Below, piece after piece: positions 51,959-62,007 of a stretch of 64,000 nt of DNA. The position numbers and the translations under genes were made by a program. Each line of letters starts with the position of its first letter. The stretch's first letter is position 1. Source of the DNA: Shewanella sp. KX20019 (GTDB taxonomy: Bacteria > Pseudomonadota > Gammaproteobacteria > Enterobacterales > Shewanellaceae); assembly GCF_016757755.1 (NCBI RefSeq), contig NZ_CP068437.1:558001-622000 (forward strand), in the 5' to 3' direction. The notes under the pieces were generated by a model. That model worked only from the letters and a program-made list of their open reading frames with translations. It searched no databases and was not told where the DNA came from.

Positions 51959-52693
51959 TTACCAAGGCTCGATATGGTACTTATCTAAAATCGCTTGATA
52001 TTGGCCCGACTGCTTGAGATTTTCTATCCCCTCAGCAAACCTATTCTGATAGTTTTTCTGCAGATCTTTGTGGCTAAACCCCACATAGAGAGGAGTGGAG
52101 ACCCCTTCGCTTCCGGCAAACTTAATATCCTCAAAGTCGCCAAATGACTTTGCGGTATGTGCTACCACATACCTATTGCCCAATAACACATCGACGCGAT
52201 ATTTTTTAAGTAGATTTATGTTGGTTTTTAGCGGTGTTTCACCGGAAGCACGATAGCTAAATGGGCTCTTTTTTAGGTATTGATTAATTTTGTCACCATA
52301 GTCATAACCTAAAATACTAGCTACCGCCTTACCGTTAAGATCTGAAAGTGTTGAGTAGTGCCAGTCATTGGAACTATGGACGTAAAAGTCATTGCTGTAC
52401 TGACCTAGCGCTATATTCGGCGTCTGTAACTTAAAGTGTTCAATGTGTTCAGGTGAGACGGCTAACACCGCATGAATTTGGTTACGCTGCGCTAGCCTTA
52501 AGGCTCTTTGAAAAGGGAGAGTTTCAAACTTTGCGCTAACGCCAACGGTTAAAAATGCCTGTTGAGTCAGTTCAACTAAATAACCTGAATTGTCAGTGCA
52601 GATATAGGGGCACCAGATATCAGATGCAATAACAATCTGCTCAGCTTGGGCTGGAAAACTCAAGCTCAGGATGACCAGTAATTTAAGCTTCAC
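51959..52693 (-). CDS. Periplasmic solute-binding protein (SBP_bac_3 type)
   Basis: A 244-residue protein with a Sec signal (cleavage near AQA-EQ) and a family 3 solute-binding fold. It shows VELTQQAFLTVG and ALRLAQRNQIHAVLAVSPE, the GKAVASILGYDYGD hinge and VDVLLGNRYVVAHTA. These proteins bind amino acids or related small molecules. No ABC transporter partner is nearby, and many such orphans in Shewanella act as sensors or have lost partners. Its ligand is unknown. Its promoter lies in the 530-bp gap to the right. Confidence 0.8.
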   Translation of the reverse strand: MKLKLLVILSLSFPAQAEQIVIASDIWCPYICTDNSGYLVELTQQAFLTVGVSAKFETLPFQRALRLAQRNQIHAVLAVSPEHIEHFKLQTPNIALGQYSNDFYVHSSNDWHYSTLSDLNGKAVASILGYDYGDKINQYLKKSPFSYRASGETPLKTNINLLKKYRVDVLLGNRYVVAHTAKSFGDFEDIKFAGSEGVSTPLYVGFSHKDLQKNYQNRFAEGIENLKQSGQYQAILDKYHIEPW

Positions 52694-53223
52694 AATAGTC
52701 TCTATAGTGCTTTTGACTGACGAGTGGCATCGCAGTTTAACAAAGAAAGGCCTAAGACGCAGGAAAATTCACAGCACGTGACGGGGGTCAGCTGCAAAGC
52801 TTAGTCGGAGATGAAATCAAGGCTGTCACTCAGAGGTTGAAGGTCGTGACAGTTTTCCGCCTGACTTCATTCTGTCATATTACTCGGACACTATGTTGTT
52901 TTGAATTAATGCAAATATACAAATTAAATATTTTTTTCAATACGTTGATATTAATTGTGTTTATTGTTTTTTGTTGTATTGTTCGAATTTATTCTCAGAT
53001 AAAAACTTGAATAACGACGGCTTTGAACTAAATTCGATAATAGCAGCGAAATAGCTGAAATATGTTTGAAATAGTTCATGTTAAGTCGATAGGTTTTGCT
53101 ACTGAAAAAGCATTAAACTGCCACGATTTGGCTGAAATCTCAGTGCAGAGCCATTGAGTAAACCGAAGTAAATGAAAGCAATATTTACTTTATAAGTTTT
53201 GGGTATGTGTTGATTTAAGGGCA
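52694..53223. other. Intergenic region
   Basis: A 530-bp AT-rich gap between the divergent solute-binding and 53224 genes, holding both promoters. A small dyad CTGTCAC/GTGACAG (52823-52852) is visible. No coding sequence or known site is recognised. Confidence 0.4.
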
Positions 53224-53652
53224 TTGGCATATATGTATAATTCGTCAAAAAAACCTGTTTGGTATGGTGAGCTAATAGCCTCTCGTGGTAATACCGTGAT
53301 CATTTATGATAAACAATTCCCCGAAGCTTCAGCGGGTAGGGTTTACTTTTACAATACGGCTCGTGACGCCATTATTGAGTATGCGGAAGAGATTGTTAAA
53401 CCGCATTTGCATGAGTTATCAGGTGCTGCATTAGCGACTGCTGAGGCGAACTTCGGCGCTGCTTGGGATGTTGCTCGAACAGCATTTATGGCGCAGCATT
53501 CTGGCTGGGTAGAAGCTCATAATCCCAAAACTAGCATGGTTAAAAAAGCGAAACCTGAACCCATTATTGAGCCTGAAGCTGAATTAGAGGCGGAGTCTAC
53601 TGATGAAGATGATTTCGACCGAGGATGGTCAAATGATGATTTCGATGACTAA
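53224..53652 (+). CDS. Conserved-type acidic protein of unknown function
   Basis: 142 residues if the TTG at 53224 is used; ATG 53233 gives 139 and sits better with the usual start, but AAGG lies only three bases before the TTG and twelve before the ATG. An N-terminal domain (about 5-110) with alternating hydrophobic and charged residues (PVWYGELIASRGNTVIIYDKQF) is followed by a strongly acidic tail rich in Glu/Asp (EAELEAES..DEDDFDRG..DDFDD). No motif I recognise. The acidic tail is reminiscent of protein-binding tips, but that is only analogy. Confidence 0.65.
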   Translation: MAYMYNSSKKPVWYGELIASRGNTVIIYDKQFPEASAGRVYFYNTARDAIIEYAEEIVKPHLHELSGAALATAEANFGAAWDVARTAFMAQHSGWVEAHNPKTSMVKKAKPEPIIEPEAELEAESTDEDDFDRGWSNDDFDD

Positions 53653-53684
53653 GATAGTTGAGATTATTTAAATTGTTAGTATCA

Positions 53685-53710
53685 AAAAACAGCGCGTTAA
53701 CGCTGTTTTT
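53685..53710. terminator. Bidirectional terminator between the acidic protein gene and galM
   Basis: AAAAACAGCG-CGTTAA-CGCTGTTTTT with A-run and T-run flanks. It lies 2 bp before the galM stop and 33 bp after the other gene. Confidence 0.88.
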
Positions 53711-53712
53711 TT

Positions 53713-54744
53713 TTAAGCTTCAACATCAAATTGATAACGGCTGATATGGTGATAAATTTCGCCAGGCCTAATTAAGCCATCACCGGCAAATTCGGCTTGG
53801 TTAGGCGCATCGGGTACTTGTTGAGGCTCTATACAAAAGCCTTGATATTGCGACAACCGCTGTTGGTTTTTACCCATAGTACCTTGCAAAAAGTTAGCTC
53901 CGTACACTTGAACACTCGGTTGGTTGGTATAGAGAGTCATGCCGCGGCCACTTACCTTAGAGCTCAAACGACCGAATCTTTGTAGCTGTGGCTCAGTTTG
54001 GGGTAATAGGTAACAATGATCTATCCCTGCAGTGGCCGTAAACTCTTCAGCACCGATAAATGATTGTAACTGCTTGGCTTGATGCAGATCGAGTGCACTA
54101 TTGCGGGTGTCAAAAATTTGAGTGGGTACACCAACGTCATTCATCGCTAGATATTGAGTTGCATCAACTTGCAGCGCGTGTTGCAAGCTACTGCTGCTGC
54201 CATCTAAGTTAAAGTAACTATGCTGGGTAAGGCTAATTGGACAGGTTTTATCTGTACTGGCAAGCATCTCTACGTAGAGGTTATTCCCCACCAGACGATA
54301 ATCTAACTGTACAGTGCACTTGCCGGGAAAACCCATATCACCATCGGCACTGACTAAACTTAAGCGAACTCCATCGGGCAGTTGGCCTAGATGCCAATGC
54401 TTGCGGTTGAAACCCTCTTTGCCACCATGTAGACAGTTGCTAGCCTGATTGATATCTAGCTGGTATTGCTGACCATCTATTGAGAACTGTCCGTTGGCAA
54501 TACGGTTGGCATAGCGACCAGCAATTGCACCTAAATGGGCATCTTGCGCTAAGTAGTCACTGACACTATCACACCCTAAAACGATATTGCCACGTTCACC
54601 ATCTCGATCAGGTGTCCACAGCGAACGAATTATTCCACCTAAGCTCAAAACCTCTAACGCTATAGTGCCGTTGTCTATTCGAACCCGTTCAATTTGGCCA
54701 CCACGAGGGTCGGTCCAAGGGTCTAGAGGGCTAAAACGTACCAT
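53713..54744 (-). CDS. galM: Galactose mutarotase (aldose 1-epimerase)
   Basis: A 343-residue cytoplasmic enzyme that interconverts alpha and beta anomers of galactose before phosphorylation. The catalytic His is in QHSYFNLDG (about 172), and the catalytic Glu in CIEPQ (about 308). NRIANGQFSIDGQQYQLDINQ and LHGGKEGFNRKHW are conserved. Length is normal. It is the last gene of the lactose/galactose operon, 95 bp after galK, with RBS AAGGA. Confidence 0.93.
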   Translation of the reverse strand: MVRFSPLDPWTDPRGGQIERVRIDNGTIALEVLSLGGIIRSLWTPDRDGERGNIVLGCDSVSDYLAQDAHLGAIAGRYANRIANGQFSIDGQQYQLDINQASNCLHGGKEGFNRKHWHLGQLPDGVRLSLVSADGDMGFPGKCTVQLDYRLVGNNLYVEMLASTDKTCPISLTQHSYFNLDGSSSSLQHALQVDATQYLAMNDVGVPTQIFDTRNSALDLHQAKQLQSFIGAEEFTATAGIDHCYLLPQTEPQLQRFGRLSSKVSGRGMTLYTNQPSVQVYGANFLQGTMGKNQQRLSQYQGFCIEPQQVPDAPNQAEFAGDGLIRPGEIYHHISRYQFDVEA

Positions 54745-54839
54745 GGTTTATCCTTGTTAAAAGGTTACAGCGTCTATTTTGCGATTAACACTTTGATATA
54801 GCGAGATGAATACGTATTCCACTCGCTATCGATAGGTGT

Positions 54840-55997
54840 CTATTGGTCCAATCGTTTAGCGCCATCAGATGCGGAGCAAAGGTAGATTGCAGCTTCGATG
54901 CCTGTTTTTTCAAAATACCTATTTTCTACGGCTGCCACAACTGCGTCGGTTAACTCATGATCAACGAGGGCGACAACACAGCCACCAAAGCCACCACCAG
55001 TCATCCGTACACCGCCTTTTTCGCCAATGACCTTGGATATGATTTCCACCAGAAAATCAATTTCAGGCACGGTGATTTCAAAATCATCGCGCATAGAGAT
55101 ATGGGACTCGGCCATCAATGTACTTAACTGCGAAATATTGCCTGACTCCAGTGCCCATGCGGCATTTTGGGTTCGGCGATTCTCAGTAATGACATGCTTC
55201 GCGCGTCGATAACAAACATCACTGAGTTCATTTACAGCAGCATCTAGTGTGGTGAGCTCGAGATGACGCAATGAGTCTAGGTGGAAGTGCTGCGCTACTT
55301 GTTCACACTGCTGGCGGCGCAGGTTGTACTCAGACTCAACCAAACCACGTTTAACATTAGAATTGATTATAATCAGACTTAAATTATCGGGAATACTGAC
55401 GGCCTCGCTATCGAGATCGAGACAGTCTATTAGTAGTGCATGATCTTGCTTCCCTAGCGCGCTGATCATCTGATCCATAATGCCGCAGGCGCAACCGACA
55501 TATTGATTTTCGCCCCGCTGTGCTAGTTGGGCGATAGCAAGAGGTGATAGTTTAATCTGGCTAGCGTCATTGACCGCAGTACCGAAGGCAACCTCTAGCG
55601 CGGCAGAGGAGGAGAGGCCTGCACCGAGAGGAACGTTACTGACAATGGCTAAGTCGAGCCCTTTAGGTGCCAGACCCGATACCGCCATCGCGGCACTAAA
55701 GCCTTTAAGGTAATCAACCCATTCAAGCGACTCCGGGGTATCGCCCTCTTCAGCAAATATCCACTCTTTCATCTCGCCGGGAAAGGCATCTGAGACTGCG
55801 CGGAATTTGTTATCTTCACGACGCTTTATGGCAATAATGGTGTGAAAGTTAATCGCTGCTGGCAGCACAAAACCGTCATTATAGTCGGTATGCTCACCAA
55901 TTAAATTGACTCTTCCGGGAGCAGCATAGAGCGCATCAGCTAGAGTGCCGAAAGTTTTAACAAAAAGCTTATTGGCTCGTTGAGCTGGATTGGACAT
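54840..55997 (-). CDS. galK: Galactokinase
   Basis: A 385-residue GHMP kinase that makes galactose 1-phosphate. Signature APGRVNLIGEHTDYNDGFVLP is at about 26-46, ATP-loop NVPLGAGLSSSAALE at about 120-134, and C-terminal MTGGGFGGCVVALV is conserved. Catalytic Asp lies in GIMDQ (about 174). Length fits E. coli GalK (382). It follows galT by 164 bp, a gap without a clear terminator, and precedes galM. The start has a weak GGAAAAG RBS. Confidence 0.95.
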   Translation of the reverse strand: MSNPAQRANKLFVKTFGTLADALYAAPGRVNLIGEHTDYNDGFVLPAAINFHTIIAIKRREDNKFRAVSDAFPGEMKEWIFAEEGDTPESLEWVDYLKGFSAAMAVSGLAPKGLDLAIVSNVPLGAGLSSSAALEVAFGTAVNDASQIKLSPLAIAQLAQRGENQYVGCACGIMDQMISALGKQDHALLIDCLDLDSEAVSIPDNLSLIIINSNVKRGLVESEYNLRRQQCEQVAQHFHLDSLRHLELTTLDAAVNELSDVCYRRAKHVITENRRTQNAAWALESGNISQLSTLMAESHISMRDDFEITVPEIDFLVEIISKVIGEKGGVRMTGGGFGGCVVALVDHELTDAVVAAVENRYFEKTGIEAAIYLCSASDGAKRLDQ

Positions 55998-56161
55998 GGT
56001 TTACTTTTCCGAAAGTTGGCTTTCACTATCTAAATGGTGGCGTACAGTCGCTTGCTAATAAAAGCGTATAAATCGATTACTAGGTCGCTCTGCCGCGAAG
56101 CAGTAATATTCACTTCATTAACTTTATATCACGACTCTACCTCATGTGTAACTGAGTTTTT

Positions 56162-57193
56162 TTATCGATTTTCATAGTGAACTTCTGGCTGAGCCCGCAG
56201 TAGGTTCGCTGCTTGCTCAGGGGTTAAGTCTCGCTGACTTTCCGCTAGCATCTCGTAACCCACCATGAATTTCTTTACATCGGCACTGCGCAGTAATGGT
56301 GGATACACATGTCCATGCAGCTGCCACTCTGGATGAGCTTGCTTATCAAATGGTGCACCATGCCAGCCCATAGAGTAGGGGAAACTGGTGTTAAACAAAT
56401 TGTCGTAGCGTGTCATCAGTGACTTCATTATGGTCGCTAATGAAACTTGCTGGTCCGCACTTAGTTTGTCTAAATGAGATACCGTAAAGCGGGGTAAAAT
56501 AAGGGTTTCAAATGGCCAAGCCGCCCACCAAGGCACTACAACGAGCCAATCATCATTACTGATGACTACGCGCTCTGCGTTGGCTATCTCTTTACTGGCA
56601 TAGTCCAGCAGCATCTGTCGTTGGTGACTTTGATAATACGCCAATTGAGTGCGGGTCTCGGTGACCGCCTCATTAGGCAACTCGCTTACCGCCCATATTT
56701 GACCATGGGGGTGAGGGTTTGAACAACCCATTGCTGCGCCCTTGTTTTCAAATACTTGCACCCAAGGATAGTGTTCACCTAGCTCGCTAACTTCTTTGGC
56801 GAGACACTCAAATACCGCAGTGAGTTGGCCAATAGAAAGCTTAGGCAGCGTATGACTATGGTCGGCAGAGAAGCAAATAACCCGGCTGGTACCTGTCACG
56901 GATTGTAACGCAAAGAGCGGGTCATCTTGCTGCGCGGCGGGTGTATCAGCCGTAAGCGCAGCGAAATCATTGGTGAATACAAATGGTAAGCTATATTGAG
57001 GGTTTTTCTCGCCACTAATTCTACTGTTCCCAGGGCAAAGATAGCACTCTGCATCGTATTTTTGGGCGCTGGTAACCGTCGTTGACTCTCTTTGTCCCTG
57101 CCAAGGACGCTTCGCTCGATGTGGAGACACCAATAGCCACTGCTCGGTTAGCGGGTTAAAACGTCTGTGGGGATGGTCGTCACGGTCAAACAT
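56162..57193 (-). CDS. galT: Galactose-1-phosphate uridylyltransferase
   Basis: A 343-residue enzyme of the Leloir pathway that swaps UMP between UDP-glucose and galactose 1-phosphate. The active-site motif is NPHPHGQIWA (about 154-163). N-terminal HPHRRFNPLTEQWLLVSPHRAKRPWQG and zinc-type CYLCPGNSR (about 51-59) are conserved. Its length fits E. coli GalT (348). A hairpin lies between it and the symporter gene. No galE is in the window, so the epimerase must be elsewhere. Confidence 0.95.
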   Translation of the reverse strand: MFDRDDHPHRRFNPLTEQWLLVSPHRAKRPWQGQRESTTVTSAQKYDAECYLCPGNSRISGEKNPQYSLPFVFTNDFAALTADTPAAQQDDPLFALQSVTGTSRVICFSADHSHTLPKLSIGQLTAVFECLAKEVSELGEHYPWVQVFENKGAAMGCSNPHPHGQIWAVSELPNEAVTETRTQLAYYQSHQRQMLLDYASKEIANAERVVISNDDWLVVVPWWAAWPFETLILPRFTVSHLDKLSADQQVSLATIMKSLMTRYDNLFNTSFPYSMGWHGAPFDKQAHPEWQLHGHVYPPLLRSADVKKFMVGYEMLAESQRDLTPEQAANLLRAQPEVHYENR

Positions 57194-57222
57194 CTAAAGA
57201 GTCCTTCATATTTTGTGTTTAA

Positions 57223-57247
57223 CAGGGGCTGTGATGCACAGCCCCTG
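57223..57247 (-). other. Intercistronic stem-loop between symporter and galT
   Basis: CAGGGGCTGTG and CACAGCCCCTG, 11-bp perfect stem with a three-base loop. It is followed on the minus strand by TTAAAC rather than a U-run. It lies between two operon genes, so it may stabilise the upstream mRNA or allow partial termination. Confidence 0.65.
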
Positions 57248-57259
57248 AGGTTGTTGCTA

Positions 57260-58681
57260 TTAGTTAACGGAAATCGGAGTGATATCTTGTTGCGGTGCGA
57301 ATACAAACCGACTCAAGAACAGGGTGACTAAGATCGTTGCCGCGAGTGTGATAGCCATCATATGGATAAAGTGCAGCGGGCTCCAAACAAAGGTAAACAC
57401 CGCATAAACCAACACCCCAAATACTAAGCCGACTTTAATCGCCTTGGCACTGACATTCTTAAATACCAGCGCACAGATAAATGCCGCCAACACGGGCATG
57501 GAGTAAAGTCCATTGAGCTTTTGTAGTAAAGAGATGATGCTTTCTGATTGGGCAAACACTGGCACCAACAACAACGCGATAACGGTGAATACCAAGGCTA
57601 CGATGGTACCAATTTTTCTGACATCGGCCTTTGGGTTGACGTAGTTCTGATGAATATCACAAGTATAGAGGGCTGCGGCTGAATTTAAGCAAGAGTTGAA
57701 CGAGCTTAATACCGCGCCTGCCATTACTGCTGCAAATGCACCAGACATCCAGCTTGGTAAGATATCGCCCACTAATTTGCCGTAGGCGACATCGCCGACG
57801 TCGCCATAGAGCTTATAAGCAACGATGCCCGGTAATACCACAATAATAGGGATCACTAACTTCATCGCTACCGCAGCATAGAGGCCTTTTTGCGCCTCTT
57901 TAACTGACTTTGCCGCTAAAGCTCTTTGGGTTATCACCATATTGGTGCCCCAGTAGAAGATCTGAATAAAGACCATTCCTGTCAGAAGGGTGTGCCACGG
58001 GATATCGGACTGGTCGTCACCTATCAAGGTCAATCGTTCGAGTGGTACCCCGGAAAGATCCCAGTTGACGGCGTTGAGTGCTAAATAGGACACCACAATC
58101 CCCATCAATAGCAGTCCTATGCCGTTCAAGCTATCTGAAATTGCAATCGCTCTAAGGCCACCAAAAATCGCGTAGATGGCGCCGACCACAGCAAAAATAA
58201 CCGCCAAAGCGACGACTGAAATTGACAGGCCAAACATCGACTTCATAAATAAAGAGCCGGTGTAGAGTACGACTGGCAATAGGATAAAGGCGTAGCCGAG
58301 CATAAACAGTACTGACACCATGGCACGGATGCCTTTGTCGTTATATTTGCGCTCAAGTAATTCGGTGGTCGTGGTGCAGTTGTACTTGTAGTAGATAGGG
58401 ATCAGCCATTTAGCGAGGATCACTAACCCCACAGCAGCGGCAATTTCCCACCAAGCAATCAATAATGTCTGCGCGCCATTCATGCCGACTATCTGTTCGG
58501 CGCTGATATTGGTCATCATCAAAGAGCCAGCAACTACGACCCAACTTAAGCCGCCACCCGCAAGAAAGTAATCTTTGCTGTCGCTAGTGTCTCGCACTAT
58601 TTTACGGCACTTTAGGTATGTAATGAGGCCGACTAATGCTGTTAAGCCAAAAAATATGACCAGCTGAATAACTTGTTCCAT
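57260..58681 (-). CDS. Sodium/sugar symporter (SSS family)
   Basis: A 473-residue transporter with about 13-14 membrane segments and the sodium:solute symporter layout (SKDYFLAGGGLSWVVVAGSLMMTNISAEQIVGMNG near the N-terminus, IFYWGTNMVITQRALAAKSVKEAQKG at about 245-270, then GAVLSSFNSCLNSAAALYTCDIHQ). Similar to SglT-type galactose/glucose transporters. Location between lacZ and galT suggests it imports galactose (and maybe glucose) released by the beta-galactosidase. RBS AAGGAT. Substrate is inferred from context. Confidence 0.88.
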   Translation of the reverse strand: MEQVIQLVIFFGLTALVGLITYLKCRKIVRDTSDSKDYFLAGGGLSWVVVAGSLMMTNISAEQIVGMNGAQTLLIAWWEIAAAVGLVILAKWLIPIYYKYNCTTTTELLERKYNDKGIRAMVSVLFMLGYAFILLPVVLYTGSLFMKSMFGLSISVVALAVIFAVVGAIYAIFGGLRAIAISDSLNGIGLLLMGIVVSYLALNAVNWDLSGVPLERLTLIGDDQSDIPWHTLLTGMVFIQIFYWGTNMVITQRALAAKSVKEAQKGLYAAVAMKLVIPIIVVLPGIVAYKLYGDVGDVAYGKLVGDILPSWMSGAFAAVMAGAVLSSFNSCLNSAAALYTCDIHQNYVNPKADVRKIGTIVALVFTVIALLLVPVFAQSESIISLLQKLNGLYSMPVLAAFICALVFKNVSAKAIKVGLVFGVLVYAVFTFVWSPLHFIHMMAITLAATILVTLFLSRFVFAPQQDITPISVN

Positions 58682-58770
58682 GTCTATCCTTTATTATTAA
58701 TATTTCACCCTAGGCCGTATTAATAACTGACTTTAGGTATGGTTACTTCCCAGTACTTAAGAATTGGTTA

Positions 58771-61700
58771 TTAAGGTTTTGCTCTTGCTTGTTGTTGAAT
58801 GTCACTGCTGGCTGCCACCGGTTCGATACTAAAATTGAACTGCATTGGCTGCGCTTTAATACGATAAGGCTGGTGCACTTGTCTGCCCCATGACGTGTCA
58901 CCGCCGACACCCATCTGTTTGTAATCGATGTTCCAAGTGACAAACTCTCGGATGGGGATCTCGGCGCCGTGGTTAGCCGTTACGGGTACCAGACCTGAGG
59001 CAGAGCCGGAGGCGTCGCCTTGCCTGAAGTCGATATCTGCTTGGGAAAAAGGCCAAAGGCTTGTTTGCAAAGTTTGTTGTTCAGCCGTCGCTTTAGCCAG
59101 TAGCCCTTCGCCTTTAGCATCAGTAATGGCAACATAGCTGACATCACTGCGTTGACCCGTTTCTTGTGGTCGAGAGTAGCGATGGAAAGCTTTATCAATA
59201 GGCAGTGTAAACCAGCTAATTGGATTACCTGATTTCCTATCGGCATATGTCTCCTCTGGTCCACGACCGAAATAGTGCATAAAGCGCTGGCTAAAAGGCA
59301 ATTGTGTCTGAAAACCAAAGCGAGGCAGGTCGGCTAACTCTACATCTCCCGGTGTGAACTGGCTTTGTACTAACAGTTGCCCGCGAGTACTTATTTGATA
59401 GCGGGTGCTCAGAGTAAAGTTTAATGTCGGATGCTGCTGCACCACTTCGATATTAAAAGGGCTGCTACGTTTAATCGATAGTAGCGTCAGTTGCTTTGCC
59501 GCATCTTGCCATGCGCCAGCCCACTCGGGCATTTGGTTGCCTAAGTCGTTGTCAGTCGGCGCACGCCAAAAGTTAACCATTAATGGCGCCGTTAACTGCG
59601 ATTGACCATCTTGCTTAATGTCACTGAGCCAGCCGGTTTGTTTAGAGATTAGATATCGGGTCGCATCATCACCTAATTGCCAAAAACTATCATGCTCAGT
59701 AATAGCCTTAGCTAAGATTGTTTTCTGAGTGGAGGCTTGCTGCAAGGGGAATTGAGCAAAAGCGATGCGGTGATCGGTGTCGAGCATAGGTTGCGGTTTA
59801 TCGACCAGCACCTCTAACAGTAAAAGGTATTCATGCTGCTTATGGAAAAGTGAGCGCTCAATTGGCAGTGTGACCGGCGTAGACTGGCCTGCTATAACCG
59901 TTGGCATCTTAATGATGCCGTGAGCAAAGTCACTGCCATCTTGTTCTATGGTCCACTTTAAACGCAGCCCTTGGGTATCAATAAAGTCATAGCGGTTTTC
60001 AAGCTCAAAACTGACCGAGTCTGTTGCTGCGACAAATTGATTGAAACGCAGTGGCTGGTAGACCTTTTTGACCTCACTTAGGTGTGGGTGCGGGTTACGG
60101 TCGGGATCAACAAGACCATTATTTAGGAAGTTACCATCGGTAGGCATATCGGGGTGGTAGTCTTTACCGTAGGCCCAGTATCGCTGGCCATTTTCATTGA
60201 TGAATGCCAAAGACTGATCGACCCAATCCCAAATAAAACCGCCTTGTAGCTGTGGGTGGCGCTCAATAACGTCCCAGTAATCTTGTAAGTTACCAACGGA
60301 GTTACCCATAGCGTGGGCGTATTCAATCATGATCAGCGGGCGATCGTTTTTCTCTTTGGCATATTTTTCAATACGTTCAATTGACGGGTACATAGGAGCC
60401 ACAATGTCAGTATAGGCATGCTGCCCCGCAGGCTCGTATTGCACTGGTCGGCTAGGGTCACGCTGTTTTATCCACTTATAGAGTGCTTCAAACATGCTGC
60501 CTTCGCCAGCCTCATTGCCAAGAGACCAAATTATGATCGAGGGGTGGTTCTTGTCTCGCTCGACCATGCGTTCAACGCGGGCCTGATGTGCGGGTAGCCA
60601 GCTCATGGTATTACCGAGCTGTGTCGACTCATCAATGGCGAGTGGGTGCGATTCAATATTGGCTTCATCGATAACATACAAGCCATACTTATCGGTCAGG
60701 CTTAACCAGTAGGGATCATTGGGGTAGTGGCTTGAGCGTACGGCATTGATATTATTTTGCTTCATTAAGCGAATATCCGTTTCCATACTCTGACGGCTAA
60801 CAACATGACCTGTGTCGGGGTCGGTTTCGTGTCTATCGACGCCACGAATGGTAATGGCTTTGTTATTGACCTTCAGCTGACCATTGCTGATCTCAATGCG
60901 GCGAAAGCCTAGCTGTTGACTGGTTGCCTGCAGGAGTTTGCCGTTAGTATCGTGAAGAGCAACAACTAGTTGGTATAGGCTCGGTGTTTCAGCGCTCCAG
61001 AGTAACGGAGCTTGCAGCGTAAACTCGAGTTGTTCGCGAGTTGTAGATTTGAAATTGGCTACCGCTTGTTTACCCTGTTTTATTTCGATCCCTTGTGGTG
61101 AAATAAGCTGGTAACTCAGTGATAAATTCGCTGTGCGCTTACCCTTTGTCAAATGGCTTTTAAGATCAATATCAATCGCTAAGTCGGCGGCTGATAGATC
61201 TTGTTTCAACGTGTATTTAGCATCAATATCTGCAATACGCTGTTTCTCGGTCGCGTACAGGTATACATCGCGTTCGATGCCGCTAACCCGGAGCATATCT
61301 TGGCTCTCAAGGTAGCTGGCGTCACTCCAGCGGATAATTTGCAGCGCGATAAGATTATCACCCGCGACAACTTGTGAGGTGATATCAAACTCAGCTGGGG
61401 TCTTGGCGCCTTGGCTGTAACCAATTTCGACCCCGTTAACGTGAGCACTTAATGCCGAACGTGCAGCGCCGATATGCAGGAATACCTGTTTATCGGTCCA
61501 TGCTTTAGGCAGGGTTACCATGCGTCGGTAACTGCCGGTTGGATTATGATCCTCGGGAGCATCTGGCCAAGTTGTGGTGAACGGGTAGCGCTCATCGAGG
61601 TAAATGGCATGGCCAAAGCCTTGGGTTTCCCAGTTTCCAGGAACTTGGATACTCTGCCAGTCAGCAAGGTTGGCTTGTGGCTGGGCAAAGTCCTTGGGCG

Positions 61701-62004
61701 CGACAAACGGGTTGTTGGCGTAATGAAACTGCCAGCGGCCATTAAGATCTACATAGTTAGCGCTACTGCGGTGATCCGCTTTTATCGCCTGCGACAATGA
61801 GGCATAACCAAAAAAGCTAGCATGGGGCGGCTGCTTATTCTGTTCAAACACCGTGTGATCTTGCCAGCGTTCACGCTCCTCCTTGGCGGCTGCAGAGTGG
61901 CTCAACAGGCAAAGACCAATGACTGCTATCCACCTGCTGATGGATAGGGCTTGTAAGCAATATTGTGGCGTATATAGAGTCTGTCGCTTGTTGTTATTAT
62001 TCAT
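58771..62004 (-). CDS. lacZ: Secreted GH2 beta-galactosidase
   Basis: About 1077 residues from ATG 62004 (an in-frame GTG two codons upstream, at 62010, is the alternative). Unlike cytoplasmic LacZ it has a long n-region and a hydrophobic Sec-type signal (about 18-41, cleavage near SAAA-KEE). The GH2 body follows the LacZ plan: sugar-binding domain, barrel with RGVDRHETDPDTGHVV, NAVRSSHYPNDPYW, acid/base Glu in WSLGNEAGEGS and nucleophile region MIEYAHAMGNSVGN, and a C-terminal small domain (FWRAPTDNDLG). It is the first gene of the operon. A 15-bp inverted repeat overlaps the translation start, and no RBS is clear. Confidence 0.9.
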   Translation of the reverse strand: MNNNNKRQTLYTPQYCLQALSISRWIAVIGLCLLSHSAAAKEERERWQDHTVFEQNKQPPHASFFGYASLSQAIKADHRSSANYVDLNGRWQFHYANNPFVAPKDFAQPQANLADWQSIQVPGNWETQGFGHAIYLDERYPFTTTWPDAPEDHNPTGSYRRMVTLPKAWTDKQVFLHIGAARSALSAHVNGVEIGYSQGAKTPAEFDITSQVVAGDNLIALQIIRWSDASYLESQDMLRVSGIERDVYLYATEKQRIADIDAKYTLKQDLSAADLAIDIDLKSHLTKGKRTANLSLSYQLISPQGIEIKQGKQAVANFKSTTREQLEFTLQAPLLWSAETPSLYQLVVALHDTNGKLLQATSQQLGFRRIEISNGQLKVNNKAITIRGVDRHETDPDTGHVVSRQSMETDIRLMKQNNINAVRSSHYPNDPYWLSLTDKYGLYVIDEANIESHPLAIDESTQLGNTMSWLPAHQARVERMVERDKNHPSIIIWSLGNEAGEGSMFEALYKWIKQRDPSRPVQYEPAGQHAYTDIVAPMYPSIERIEKYAKEKNDRPLIMIEYAHAMGNSVGNLQDYWDVIERHPQLQGGFIWDWVDQSLAFINENGQRYWAYGKDYHPDMPTDGNFLNNGLVDPDRNPHPHLSEVKKVYQPLRFNQFVAATDSVSFELENRYDFIDTQGLRLKWTIEQDGSDFAHGIIKMPTVIAGQSTPVTLPIERSLFHKQHEYLLLLEVLVDKPQPMLDTDHRIAFAQFPLQQASTQKTILAKAITEHDSFWQLGDDATRYLISKQTGWLSDIKQDGQSQLTAPLMVNFWRAPTDNDLGNQMPEWAGAWQDAAKQLTLLSIKRSSPFNIEVVQQHPTLNFTLSTRYQISTRGQLLVQSQFTPGDVELADLPRFGFQTQLPFSQRFMHYFGRGPEETYADRKSGNPISWFTLPIDKAFHRYSRPQETGQRSDVSYVAITDAKGEGLLAKATAEQQTLQTSLWPFSQADIDFRQGDASGSASGLVPVTANHGAEIPIREFVTWNIDYKQMGVGGDTSWGRQVHQPYRIKAQPMQFNFSIEPVAASSDIQQQARAKP

Positions 62005-62007
62005 TGG

